A stretch of DNA of 64,000 nt from an uncultured Corynebacterium sp. Its GTDB lineage: Bacteria; Actinomycetota; Actinomycetes; Mycobacteriales; Mycobacteriaceae. The DNA lies in NCBI GenBank assembly GCA_943908385.1, contig CALTTF010000001.1, positions 1-64,000 of the forward strand, written 5' to 3'. Positions 1-7,710 of the stretch are shown here, piece by piece. Under the pieces are notes generated by a model, which worked only from the letters and a program-made list of their open reading frames with translations, was not told the DNA's origin and searched no databases. Position 1 is the first letter of the stretch. The number at the start of each line of letters is the position of its first letter. The position numbers were made by a program, and so were the translations under genes.

Positions 1-539
1 GCATGGAGCTGCTGCTGCACACCGACGCCTCCGTCATCCACGCCGAGGCCCGCGTGGGCTTCCCGGAGCGCAACGTCGGCCTGTTCCCGGCGTGGTCCGG
101 ACCGGTGCGCCTGCTGGAGCGCCTGGTCGAGATCGGCGCACCGAACCCGCACGCCACCGCGTTCGGTGTCCTGCTCAACGTCAAGCCGGTCCCGGCAGTC
201 AACGTCGACTTCTGGCGTGAGAACGACGAGGTCATCCAGTCCCCGGACCACGTCGTCGAGGGCGCGCTCGAGCTGGTGAAGAAGCTCGCCGACGGTTACT
301 CCGCACCCGCCGACGCCGAGCTCCCGCTCACCGGCGACACCCTCGCCTACACTGACGGTTCCGAGACCGACACGGCCATCGGCGAGGCACTCGCCAAGGT
401 CTACTCGGGTGACGGCACCGCCACCGAGGACGAGCTGGCCCAGCGCCAGGTCCACGCCGCCACCGAGGTGCTCCAGCGCCAGGAGAACCACGACCGCGCG
501 GTGTCCATGGCGACCACGCGCAAGCCGCTGAATAACTAA
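1..539 (+). CDS. 3-hydroxyacyl-CoA dehydrogenase/enoyl-CoA hydratase, C-terminal part (partial)
   Basis: The last ~178 residues of a gene that begins before the window; the frame is open to base 3. The segment reading GFPERNVGLFPAWSG resembles the crotonase-fold motif of enoyl-CoA hydratases (FPE-x-x-GL-P). The final residues, RAVSMATTRKPLNN, resemble the end of FadN/FadB-type bifunctional beta-oxidation enzymes, where a 3-hydroxyacyl-CoA dehydrogenase part precedes a hydratase domain. It would hydrate enoyl-CoA and oxidise 3-hydroxyacyl-CoA in the cytoplasm. Acyl-CoA dehydrogenases and an acyl-CoA ligase downstream fit that pathway. The dehydrogenase half is not visible, so the bifunctional call is inference. 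A terminator hairpin follows the stop. Confidence 0.75.
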   Translation, partial: MELLLHTDASVIHAEARVGFPERNVGLFPAWSGPVRLLERLVEIGAPNPHATAFGVLLNVKPVPAVNVDFWRENDEVIQSPDHVVEGALELVKKLADGYSAPADAELPLTGDTLAYTDGSETDTAIGEALAKVYSGDGTATEDELAQRQVHAATEVLQRQENHDRAVSMATTRKPLNN

Positions 540-552
540 CCGGCTCGCCAAG

Positions 553-589
553 AAACCGGCATTCCGCACAACCGCGGGGTGCCGGTTTT
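553..589 (+). terminator. Rho-independent terminator after the beta-oxidation gene
   Basis: Stem of about 15 bp (AAACCGGCATTCCGC pairing with GCGGGGTGCCGGTTT, two G-T type mismatches) ending in TTTT, 14 nt past the stop codon. Confidence 0.75.
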
Positions 590-650
590 GCGCACTATAA
601 TGCGCAAAAATCGCTTTCGGCCGGTCGCGGCTTCGATTAGCGTACGAGGC

Positions 651-1874
651 ATGAGGTTCACTGACATGGTCCAGGCGCTGCGCGGCAGCGTCGTGGATTC
701 GCTCGCGGATTTCGACCGCGAGGTCGCGCTCGCCGCCGGGCTCGACCCGCGGCGCGTCCGCGAGTGGGAAGCAGTGCACAGAACGTATTTCGGCCGCACG
801 AAATGGACGACATGGCAGCGAAAAGCCCTCGAAAAAGCGCGGAGCAGCGAGCTTTCCATCGACCAGCTCGCATTCATCGAAGCACGCCTTTCGCTTATCG
901 ACGACCCCTCCACCTCCTGGCACACCCGCCTTTCCCTCCTGAATTTCCGCGGCAGTTTCGATGCTTTGAAGCGCCGCGCGAAGAATCTGGTTCCCGATCC
1001 TGAACCGGCTCCGCCCAAGAATGCCGTCAAATTCGGCCGGTCCCGAATGGGGAAGCGCTCCATGACGGTGACCGCCGACGAGCGCCTGCTCGCCGACACC
1101 GAACACTTCCTGCGCAACGGCATCGATTCCTCGAAGCCCGCTATGCCCCAGCTGACGTCAAGGTTCGAGAACCTGCTGCGCGGCAATCTAGACGGCAACC
1201 TCGGCTGCACTCCCGGCGGCTACCTCGGCTGCAACACTGACGGCAACCCCAACGGCACTCCCGGCTGCAACCCAGACAGTACTCCCGACGGCGCGCCCGC
1301 CTCCATCCCCACGTCCTCCTCCGCTGCCCTGGGCGTCCCACACGCACAGCCGCGGCCGCTCGTTCTCGTGGGGTTGCCGGACTTCGTGAGCATTGTCCGC
1401 GGCGACGGCGACGAGGTCGTTCTCGGCCTCACTGACGGCACGACGATGACCGGCGCGGAGTTCCTCAACCAGTTCATCGCCACCGCCGACAACGAGTTGG
1501 AAGCGGCGGTCTTCCACCCGCAGCAGGGCGCGGTGAATCTGTACAGGACGAGCCGCTTCGCCAACCAGAAGCAGCGCGATCTCGCGCGGGCCGCGATGCC
1601 GACGTGCTCGCAGCCGTTCTGCCGCCACGGCGCCGACGCGTGCGAGATCCATCACATCACGCCGTGGAGCAGGGGAGGGGAGACCAACCTGGCCAACCTC
1701 GCCCCCTTGTGCAGCTACCACAACCGCGTCAACGACGACGACCCGCGAAGACGGCAGCGAGGCCGCATCGAGATGAGACGGGGAACGCCGGTCTGGGTCT
1801 CACCGCGCGGAACGCCCGTGCCGCACATGCACCACAGATACGGCGCGATGGCGACGCTCTTCGGACCAGACTGA
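651..1874 (+). CDS. HNH endonuclease-type protein (DUF222/13E12-like) with repetitive linker
   Basis: 407 residues. The C-terminal part holds an HNH motif: a Cys pair (CSQPFCRHG), then EIHHITPWSRGGETN, then NLAPLCSYHN, the arrangement seen in the actinobacterial 13E12/DUF222 family. Most members have no tested function; a metal-dependent nuclease is inferred. Around residues 178-218 lies a low-complexity linker rich in Gly, Asn, Asp, Pro and Cys, made of near-repeats such as GNLDGNLGC and GNPNGTPGC. The start is chosen from a TAGCGT box at 638-643 followed by 7 nt and ATG; a second ATG at 666 has a GAGG upstream and is the alternative. A second family member lies at 51534. The stop overlaps the region before the GNAT gene. 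Confidence 0.7.
   Translation: MRFTDMVQALRGSVVDSLADFDREVALAAGLDPRRVREWEAVHRTYFGRTKWTTWQRKALEKARSSELSIDQLAFIEARLSLIDDPSTSWHTRLSLLNFRGSFDALKRRAKNLVPDPEPAPPKNAVKFGRSRMGKRSMTVTADERLLADTEHFLRNGIDSSKPAMPQLTSRFENLLRGNLDGNLGCTPGGYLGCNTDGNPNGTPGCNPDSTPDGAPASIPTSSSAALGVPHAQPRPLVLVGLPDFVSIVRGDGDEVVLGLTDGTTMTGAEFLNQFIATADNELEAAVFHPQQGAVNLYRTSRFANQKQRDLARAAMPTCSQPFCRHGADACEIHHITPWSRGGETNLANLAPLCSYHNRVNDDDPRRRQRGRIEMRRGTPVWVSPRGTPVPHMHHRYGAMATLFGPD
893..903 (+). repeat. GCTTATCGACG 11-mer, copy 1
   Basis: Inside the HNH gene, read in frame as Leu-Ile-Asp-Asp. Confidence 0.9.
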
Positions 1875-1894
1875 TGCTGATACGGTCGGCATCC

Positions 1895-2389
1895 ATGAAA
1901 CTTGTGCCATGGGACCAGGTGAAGGACATCCTGGAATCCGTGGAAGATGAACTGACCGTGCGTTACACGCATGTCCCGCAGCCGTATACGCAGGAGCATG
2001 TGCGTGCCTTTTTGGCCACCCCTCCTGCAGGCGTGACGCGGTGGGCGATCGTTGTTGATGACCGTTATGCCGGCAATGTCGAACTCCGACACGGGGCGGG
2101 TCACGTTGCGGACCTGGGCTACACGGCTGCGCCGTGGGCGCGTGGACGCGGCATCACGAGTGAGACGGTCCGTCGCGTCACTCAGTGGGCGCACGAATCT
2201 GGAATCCACCGGGTCGAACTCCGCGCCGCGGTCCAGAATCATGCTTCGCGACGCGTCGCGGAACGTGCCGGATTCACCCTTGAAGGAATCTGCGGGGATG
2301 GAGAGCTGCTGCGCGGCGAGTACAACGACCTCGCGGTGTACTCGCACCTGCCCCAGCACACGAAGAACCGGGCTCACCCGAATGAGTGA
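1895..2389 (+). CDS. GNAT family N-acetyltransferase (RimJ/RimL-like)
   Basis: 164 residues. The fold signature is visible as a strand reading AGNVELRH, then LGYTAAPWARGRGITSE (the acetyl-CoA-binding R/Q-x-x-G-x-G/A loop appears as ARGRGIT), then HRVELRAAVQNHASRRVAERAGFTLEG, typical of RimJ/RimL-like ribosomal-protein or small-molecule acetyltransferases. The substrate cannot be read from sequence. The start at 1895 follows TACGGT (1881-1886) by 8 nt, suggesting a leaderless transcript; an in-frame ATG at 1874 overlaps the stop of the HNH gene and is possible. It ends convergently with the acyl-CoA dehydrogenase gene at a shared hairpin. Confidence 0.8.
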   Translation: MKLVPWDQVKDILESVEDELTVRYTHVPQPYTQEHVRAFLATPPAGVTRWAIVVDDRYAGNVELRHGAGHVADLGYTAAPWARGRGITSETVRRVTQWAHESGIHRVELRAAVQNHASRRVAERAGFTLEGICGDGELLRGEYNDLAVYSHLPQHTKNRAHPNE

Positions 2390-2396
2390 ACCCGGT
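2367..2396. terminator. Bidirectional terminator hairpin
   Basis: ACCGGGCTCAC and GTGAACCCGGT pair over 11 bp with one wobble. The hairpin overlaps the end of the GNAT gene and lies 25 nt past the stop of the convergent acyl-CoA dehydrogenase. It lacks a clear T tract. Confidence 0.55.
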
Positions 2397-2420
2397 CATT
2401 CAGCGCGCCTGTTAGACGGT

Positions 2421-3626
2421 TTAGGAGCGGTAAGCCGAAACGCCGGTAATCGACTTGCCCACGATGAGGGACTGGATCGTGTCCGTGCCCTCGTAGGTGT
2501 GGAGCGACTCGATGTCAGCGTGGTGGCGGGCCACGTCGTTCTCGAGCAGGATGCCCACGCCGCCGAACATGTCGCGGGCGTCCGCCGCGATCTTGCGGGC
2601 GCCGCGGGTGTTGTGGACCTTTGCCAAGGCGGCCTGCTTCTCGTTGAGCTCGCCGGCCTCTTCCAGCTCCAGAAGGCGGCGGCAGTACAGCGCCATGGAG
2701 GTCACTTCCTGCAGCATGTCGGCTAGGCGAAGCTGGATGATCTGGTTCTTCACCAGCGGGCGGCCGAACTGGACGCGGCGCTGCGCGTAGTCGAGGGCCT
2801 TCTCGTAGCAGTCGATCGCCATGCCGAGTGCGACCCACGCGACCGCGATGCGGGTGCCGGTGAGCACTTTCGCGGTATCCCGGAAGGAGTGGGAGTTGGG
2901 GAGGCGGCGGTCGTCGGAAACTCGGACGTCGTTAAGCGTGATGTGCGCCTGCGGAATGCCGCGCAGCGACGCCTTGCCGACGATCGTCTCCGCCGAGTAC
3001 CCCTCCTGGTCCTGGTCGACGATGAAGCCCTTGACCTCGCCGTCTTCCTCGTCGCGCGCCCAGACGATCGTGATGTGGCCGACGGAGCCGTGGCCGATCC
3101 ACTTTTTCTCGCCGTTGATGACCCACTCGTCGCCCTCGCGGCGCGCGGAGGTCTCCAGGCCGATCGAATCCGAACCGTGATCCGGCTCAGTCAGGGCGAA
3201 AGCGCCGCGGATCTCCATGCGCGACATCGGGCCCAAGTACTTCGCCTTCTGCTCGTCAGAGCCGCACTCGGAAATCGAGCGCATTGCCAGGCCAGACTGC
3301 ACGATGTGCGCGGTGGCGGTGGAGGCGTCCGTGCGGGCGAATTCCATCTGGATCAGGCGGTTCGCGCGGATGGAAATACCCGGCTCCCCGTCGATGGAAA
3401 TGCCGTCAGTGACGAGCCCGCGGCGCGCGGCCTCCTCCACGCCCGGAATGTTGTACTCGGCCTTCTCCCACGCCTCGTTGATCGACGGGCGGGCGAATTC
3501 CATGAACTCGCGGGCCTTCTTCCACCATTCGAGGTCCTCGCCGTCGACATCGGCGAACACGCGGTAGTAGTCCGTCTTCGGGTCGAGGAGGGCGGCCACG
3601 CCGTCGGTCAGATTCTCTTCAGTCAT
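2421..3626 (-). CDS. Acyl-CoA dehydrogenase
   Basis: 401 residues, full length for the family. It carries the FAD/substrate motif GAFALTEPDHGSDS, then KKWIGHGSVGHITIVWARD, and near the end the catalytic Glu in LHTYEGTDTIQS (about residue 379). It would catalyse the first, FAD-dependent dehydrogenation of acyl-CoA in beta-oxidation, passing electrons to electron-transfer flavoprotein. A close paralog is encoded just upstream on the same strand, so the two likely arose by tandem duplication. Chain-length preference cannot be read here. The N-terminal region (KTDYYRVFADVDGEDLEWW) is almost identical in both copies. The gap between the copies holds a terminator, so this copy may have its own promoter. 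Confidence 0.9.
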   Translation of the reverse strand: MTEENLTDGVAALLDPKTDYYRVFADVDGEDLEWWKKAREFMEFARPSINEAWEKAEYNIPGVEEAARRGLVTDGISIDGEPGISIRANRLIQMEFARTDASTATAHIVQSGLAMRSISECGSDEQKAKYLGPMSRMEIRGAFALTEPDHGSDSIGLETSARREGDEWVINGEKKWIGHGSVGHITIVWARDEEDGEVKGFIVDQDQEGYSAETIVGKASLRGIPQAHITLNDVRVSDDRRLPNSHSFRDTAKVLTGTRIAVAWVALGMAIDCYEKALDYAQRRVQFGRPLVKNQIIQLRLADMLQEVTSMALYCRRLLELEEAGELNEKQAALAKVHNTRGARKIAADARDMFGGVGILLENDVARHHADIESLHTYEGTDTIQSLIVGKSITGVSAYRS

Positions 3627-3661
3627 GAGTCTTTCTCGCTTTCTGTAGCTTTCGCGCGAAA

Positions 3662-3697
3662 AGCTGCACCGCTTCCATTCTCGGTCGCGATGCAGCT
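3662..3697 (-). terminator. Terminator between the two acyl-CoA dehydrogenase genes
   Basis: On the minus strand AGCTGCATCGC pairs with GCGGTGCAGCT (one wobble) and is followed by TTTTC. It would end the transcript of the upstream paralog. Confidence 0.65.
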
Positions 3698-3713
3698 CAT
3701 TTCAGCGTGTGCC

Positions 3714-4907
3714 TTAGCCGGCGAATGCGCCGACGCCGGTGATGGACTTGCCCACGATCAGGGACTGCATCGTGTCGGTGCCCTCGTAGGTGTGCAGGGC
3801 CTCGATGTCCGCGTGGTGGCGTGCCACGTCGTTTTCGAGCAGGATGCCCACGCCGCCGAACATGTCGCGCGCATCAGCGGAGATCTTGCGGGCAGCGCGG
3901 GTGCAGTGGACCTTCGCCAGGGCGGCCTGCTGCTCGGTCAGCTCGCCGGATTCCTCCAGCTCGAGCAGGCGGCGGCAGTACAGGAACATGGAGGTGAGGT
4001 CCTGCAGCATGTCGGCGAGACGCTGCTGGATGATCTGGTTCTTCACCAGCGGGCGGCCGAACTGGACGCGGCGCTGCGCGTAGTCGAGGGCCTTCTCGTA
4101 GCAGTCGGTGGCCAGGCCGAGGGAGGCCCATGCGACGGACACGCGGGTGCCGGCCAGCACCTTCGCGCAGTCGCGGAAGGAGTTGGCGCCGGGGAGGCGG
4201 CGGTCGTCGGAAACACGGACGTCGTTAAGCTTGATGTGTGCCTGCGGAATGCCGCGCAGCGACGCCTTGCCGACGATCGTCTCCGCCTCGTAGCCCTCCT
4301 GGTCCTGGTCGACGATGAAGCCCTTGACCTGGCCGTCTTCCGTATCGCGGGCCCAGACCACAGCGATGTGGCCGACGGAGCCGTGGCCGATCCACTTCTT
4401 CTCGCCGTTGATGACCCACTCGTCGCCCTCGCGCGTTGCGGTGGTTTCCAGCGCGATGGAGTCGGAGCCGTGGCCCGGCTCGGTCAGAGCGAATGCGCCG
4501 CGGATCTCCAGGTGGCACATCGGGCCCAGGTACTTCGCCTTCTGCTCCTCGGAGCCGCACATTGCGATGGACTTCATCGCCAGGCCTGCCTGGACACCGA
4601 AAGCGGTGCCGAGGGATGCGTCGGTGCGCGCGAACTCGAAAGCCATCAGGCGAGAAGCGCGCACGGACATGTGCGGCTCGCCCTCGATCTCGATGGCGTC
4701 GCGGAACAGGCCACGCTTACCGGCCTCGGCGACGACGGGGATCTGGTACTCGGCCTTCTCCCATCCCTCGTTGACGTAGGGGCGGGCGAATTCGCCGAAG
4801 TCGCGGGCCTTCTTCCACCATTCGAGGTCCTCGCCCTCGATATCGGCGAATACCTGGTAGTAGTCGGTCTTCGGATCCAGCAGTTCGTGGACTGGGTTGT
4901 CTGCCAT
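3714..4907 (-). CDS. Acyl-CoA dehydrogenase (tandem paralog)
   Basis: 397 residues. Same motif order as the downstream copy: GAFALTEPGHGSDS, KKWIGHGSVGHIAVVWARD and LHTYEGTDTMQS with the catalytic Glu at about residue 375. By eye the two proteins agree at most positions, with clusters of difference around residues 60-110 and at the termini. This fits paralogs with different acyl-CoA ranges. The ATG is preceded by AAGAGGGAATC. The gene is followed by a terminator hairpin. It is transcribed away from the acyl-CoA ligase gene end, with about 185 nt between them in which no further gene was found. Confidence 0.9.
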   Translation of the reverse strand: MADNPVHELLDPKTDYYQVFADIEGEDLEWWKKARDFGEFARPYVNEGWEKAEYQIPVVAEAGKRGLFRDAIEIEGEPHMSVRASRLMAFEFARTDASLGTAFGVQAGLAMKSIAMCGSEEQKAKYLGPMCHLEIRGAFALTEPGHGSDSIALETTATREGDEWVINGEKKWIGHGSVGHIAVVWARDTEDGQVKGFIVDQDQEGYEAETIVGKASLRGIPQAHIKLNDVRVSDDRRLPGANSFRDCAKVLAGTRVSVAWASLGLATDCYEKALDYAQRRVQFGRPLVKNQIIQQRLADMLQDLTSMFLYCRRLLELEESGELTEQQAALAKVHCTRAARKISADARDMFGGVGILLENDVARHHADIEALHTYEGTDTMQSLIVGKSITGVGAFAG

Positions 4908-5092
4908 GATTCCCTCTTTTCGTAGGTTCCGGGGGTGTGGTTCCGCCCCGTGGAATTGTGGAGCAAAACCATAACACCCTTAATTGTGACTTATGTCGCA
5001 GAACTTTACAGAGGAATTCGCGCAGACTTTATGTGGGATGCGTCGCACTGCCCCCGTCGTGCGGGGCGACCGGCGGAAAGAGTTTATTCCCG

Positions 5093-6631
5093 CTACCCCT
5101 CCAGAGGGATCAGGCGCAGGTCCTTGCGCAGGATTTTGCCGGTGGGGTTCTTCGGGATTTCGTCGAGGAATGTCACCGCGCGCACTTTCTTGTAGGGGGT
5201 GACGCGCTCGGCGACCCAGTCCATGAGCTCGTCGGCGGAAAGTGACGCGCCGTCCTGCAGCACGACGAATGCGCGCGGAATCTCGAGCCCGTCGCGGTCG
5301 ACGCCGACGACGCCGGCGTCGGCAATCGCTTCGTGCGTGAGCAGCAGCGCTTCGAGTTCGGCGGGTGCGACCTGGTAGCCCTTGTATTTGATGACTTCCT
5401 TGGCGCGGTCGACGATGTAGAAGCGCCCGTCCTCGTCGACGCGGGCAACGTCGCCGGTGCGCAGCCACCCGCCGTCGACGAATGTCTCGTCGGTGGCTTC
5501 CTTGTTGTTGAGGTAGCCCTGCATGACTTGCGGCCCGCGCACGAGCAGCTCGCCGGGCTCGCCGTGGGGGACGTCCTCGAGCGTCTCGATGTCCACGATG
5601 CGGCATTCCGTGTTCGGCACCGCGTAGCCGATGGAGCCAGGGTTGGCCTCGCCCTTGATGCCGATATTGACAGCCGGCGACGTCTCCGTCATGCCGTAGC
5701 CCTGCACGCAGTCGGTGCCCAGGCGGCGCTCGACGGCGCGCGCGACTTCCTCGTCGAGCGGCGCGGCGCCGGAGAACATGAGCTTATTCGCGGCGAACCC
5801 TTCGGGCGTGACGGCCGGGTGCTTCGCCAGCGCGACAGCCATGGGCGGGGCGATGAACGTCATCTCGATGTCGTGCTCGCCGTGCGCGCGGAGGAAAACC
5901 TCGAGGTCGAATTTCGGCATCGTGAAGATGTTGGCGCGTTGGAGCATCGGCATCAGCATGAGCGCAGTCATGCCGTAAATGTGCGAAAACGGCAGCGGGG
6001 ACAGCGTCTTCGTGTACTTCCCGATCCCGTTCTTTTCGATCATGTAGCGCGCCTGCAGCACATTCGACGTGAGGTTGCTGTGCGTGAGCATCACGCCCTT
6101 CGGCATGCCGGTCGTGCCCGAGGAGAACGGCACGGACGCGAGCGAGCTTCCGTCGACGTCGACATCGGGAGCGGGCAAACGCTTATCGACGATCCCCTCC
6201 AGCTCCTCTTCCCCCACACGCTCACAGCGCCCCACATTGGAAAGGCCGATGAAGAGGTCCGCGCCGGCCATCTCTGCGACCTTCTCCACATCGTCGTTGT
6301 TCATGAGGACGCCGATCGGGTTGACGGTCGCGCCCGCGCGGAAGATGCCGAACAGCGCCACCGCGAAATTGATCGAGTTGGGGATCTGCAGCGACACGAC
6401 GCTGCCGGGCCCGATGCCGCGCTGCGCTAGGTAGCCGGCGACCGCGTCGGCTTTCTCCTTGAGCTCGCCGTAGGTGATGGAGGCGCCGGTGGTCAGCTCT
6501 GTGATCGCCGGGCGCGCGGCGTCGGCGGCGGTAAGGTCGCCGAGGATCTGCTCGTAGACCGTGCCGCCGAAGAGTTCGAGGTCGGGGTACGGGCTGGAAA
6601 AGATGGTGGGGGAGGTAAGGGTGGCCGTCAT
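5093..6631 (-). CDS. AMP-forming acyl-CoA ligase (FadD/4-coumarate-CoA-ligase type)
   Basis: 512 residues. The ATP-binding P-loop FSSGTTGMPKGV lies at about residues 169-180, followed by YGMTETSP and GWLRTGDVARVDEDGRFYIVDR, with the C-terminal hinge and catalytic Lys region ending in NPTGKILRKDL. It would activate a carboxylic acid, probably a fatty or aryl acid, with ATP and join it to CoA, feeding the acyl-CoA dehydrogenases next door. The start ATG at 6631 was chosen because AAAGGAGA lies 6 nt upstream; a start at 6664 is open but has no such site. Substrate is not evident. Copy 2 of the 11-mer falls in this gene. Confidence 0.88.
   Translation of the reverse strand: MTATLTSPTIFSSPYPDLELFGGTVYEQILGDLTAADAARPAITELTTGASITYGELKEKADAVAGYLAQRGIGPGSVVSLQIPNSINFAVALFGIFRAGATVNPIGVLMNNDDVEKVAEMAGADLFIGLSNVGRCERVGEEELEGIVDKRLPAPDVDVDGSSLASVPFSSGTTGMPKGVMLTHSNLTSNVLQARYMIEKNGIGKYTKTLSPLPFSHIYGMTALMLMPMLQRANIFTMPKFDLEVFLRAHGEHDIEMTFIAPPMAVALAKHPAVTPEGFAANKLMFSGAAPLDEEVARAVERRLGTDCVQGYGMTETSPAVNIGIKGEANPGSIGYAVPNTECRIVDIETLEDVPHGEPGELLVRGPQVMQGYLNNKEATDETFVDGGWLRTGDVARVDEDGRFYIVDRAKEVIKYKGYQVAPAELEALLLTHEAIADAGVVGVDRDGLEIPRAFVVLQDGASLSADELMDWVAERVTPYKKVRAVTFLDEIPKNPTGKILRKDLRLIPLEG
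6181..6191 (+). repeat. GCTTATCGACG 11-mer, copy 2
   Basis: Inside the acyl-CoA ligase gene, antisense to it; the gene reads it as Val-Asp-Lys-Arg. Confidence 0.9.
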
Positions 6632-6794
6632 GGCGCGTCTCCTTTCGCGTTCGCGGTGTGTCACGTCCTGCCGGGAAAGTTAGCTAGGCAAAACCTATCC
6701 ACTATTGTGACGCGCGTCTCACTACTTCGCATGGAAAAACTAAATAATTTTCATCACGGTTGTGTTCGCCCACGTCCAGGTACCCTTGGGGGCC

Positions 6795-7112
6795 ATGAAA
6801 GCTGGTTCCCTCGCCCTCGCCGCGGCTCTGTCGTTGGCCGCGATCGTCCTCGCGTTCAAGGACGTGCCCCGCTGGATCGCGTTGTTACTGGTGGTGGCCG
6901 CAGGCGTGTTCCTGTTCATTGGGCTGCGCGAGAAATACCGCGCGTACAGTGCCCGGGAGAGCGCGCCGATCGAGCTCAACGATGAACAGCGCGACACCGT
7001 CTCCCGCCTGAAGGCGGAGGGCCGCGAGGATTCGGCGGTCCGCCAGGTGCAGCTGTGGTTCCGGAACACGGGCTACGAGGAGGCGGCGGCTGTTGTGCGC
7101 GGCGTCGACTAG
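6795..7112 (+). CDS. Small membrane protein preceding ndk
   Basis: 105 residues with two hydrophobic helices (about residues 4-20 and 27-45) separated by a short charged turn, FKDVPRW, then a soluble charged tail. The function is not recognised. Its position directly before ndk suggests co-inheritance with that gene. The start is set by TACCCT at 6781-6786, then TGGGGGCC and ATG, a leaderless arrangement. An upstream ATG at 6762 is open but would put extra residues before the first membrane segment. Confidence 0.65.
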   Translation: MKAGSLALAAALSLAAIVLAFKDVPRWIALLLVVAAGVFLFIGLREKYRAYSARESAPIELNDEQRDTVSRLKAEGREDSAVRQVQLWFRNTGYEEAAAVVRGVD

Positions 7113-7132
7113 CAGGCGGTAGTGTTGGGGCC

Positions 7133-7543
7133 ATGACTGAACGCACTCTGATTCTGATTAAGCCTGACGGTGTCGCAAACGGCCACGTGGGAGAGATCAT
7201 CTCCCGCATCGAGCGCAAGGGCCTGAAACTCGTCGAGATGGATCTGCGCACCGCAGACCGCGAAACCGCTGAGAAGCACTACGAGGAGCACAAGGACAAG
7301 CCGTTCTTCGGCGAGCTCGTGGACTTCATCACCTCCGCTCCACTGGTCGCGGGCATTGTCGAGGGTGAGTCCGCGATCGCCGCATGGCGTCAGCTCGCCG
7401 GTGGCACCCACCCGGTCGAGAAGGCGACCCCGGGCACGATCCGCGGCGATTTCGCCCTGACGGTCGGCGAGAACGTCGTCCACGGCTCCGATTCGCCGGA
7501 GTCCGCTGAGCGCGAGATCGCTATCTGGTTCCCGAACCTGTAA
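7133..7543 (+). CDS. ndk: Nucleoside diphosphate kinase
   Basis: 136 residues, the usual length. It begins ERTLILIKPDGVANGHVG and contains the active-site motif NVVHGSDSPESAEREI with the phosphorylated His, plus GTIRGDF before it. It transfers the gamma-phosphate from ATP to other nucleoside diphosphates through a phosphohistidine intermediate in the cytoplasm. A TAGTGT box at 7120-7125, 7 nt before the ATG, suggests its own leaderless promoter 20 nt after the previous stop. A strong terminator follows. In relatives ndk lies close to rne; here phoD and a TetR gene lie between them. Confidence 0.97.
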   Translation: MTERTLILIKPDGVANGHVGEIISRIERKGLKLVEMDLRTADRETAEKHYEEHKDKPFFGELVDFITSAPLVAGIVEGESAIAAWRQLAGGTHPVEKATPGTIRGDFALTVGENVVHGSDSPESAEREIAIWFPNL

Positions 7544-7557
7544 GCAATTCTCCGGAG

Positions 7558-7585
7558 AGCCCGCGCCGTGGTGCGCGGGCTTTTT
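7558..7585 (+). terminator. Terminator after ndk
   Basis: AGCCCGCGC pairs with GCGCGGGCT across a short loop and runs into TTTTT. Copy 3 of the 11-mer begins 5 nt later. Confidence 0.9.
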
Positions 7586-7589
7586 GCAT

Positions 7590-7600
7590 GCTTATCGACG
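7590..7600 (+). repeat. GCTTATCGACG 11-mer, copy 3
   Basis: Intergenic, between the ndk terminator and phoD. Confidence 0.9.
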
Positions 7601-7621
7601 TCCGCCCCCTGCCCCCGCAAC

Positions 7622-7640
7622 ATGAATTCCCCGTGAATTC
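7622..7640 (+). promoter_or_regulatory. Direct repeat upstream of phoD, possible phosphate-regulator box
   Basis: ATGAATTC-CCC-GTGAATTC: two 8-bp half-sites with an 11-bp period, 71 nt before the phoD start. Tandem sites with an 11-bp period are the form bound by PhoB/PhoR-type response regulators. The second half also lies in a 10-bp palindrome, GTGAATTCAC. Binding is inference. Confidence 0.35.
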
Positions 7641-7710
7641 ACGCGGAACATTGGGTCGTGGGGCCGGGTTTCAGTTGCGCCGCTGAACGGGGGATTCGAC
7701 AGTTGTCAGC

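Noticed and set aside
1604..1894. Longer N-terminal form of the GNAT protein reaching back into the HNH gene
   Set aside because: The upstream part is Arg/Pro-rich out-of-frame HNH sequence; a -10 box sits right before the chosen ATG.
2889..4925. A 678-codon open frame on the plus strand across both acyl-CoA dehydrogenases
   Set aside because: It is the antisense shadow of two clear enzyme genes in GC-rich DNA.
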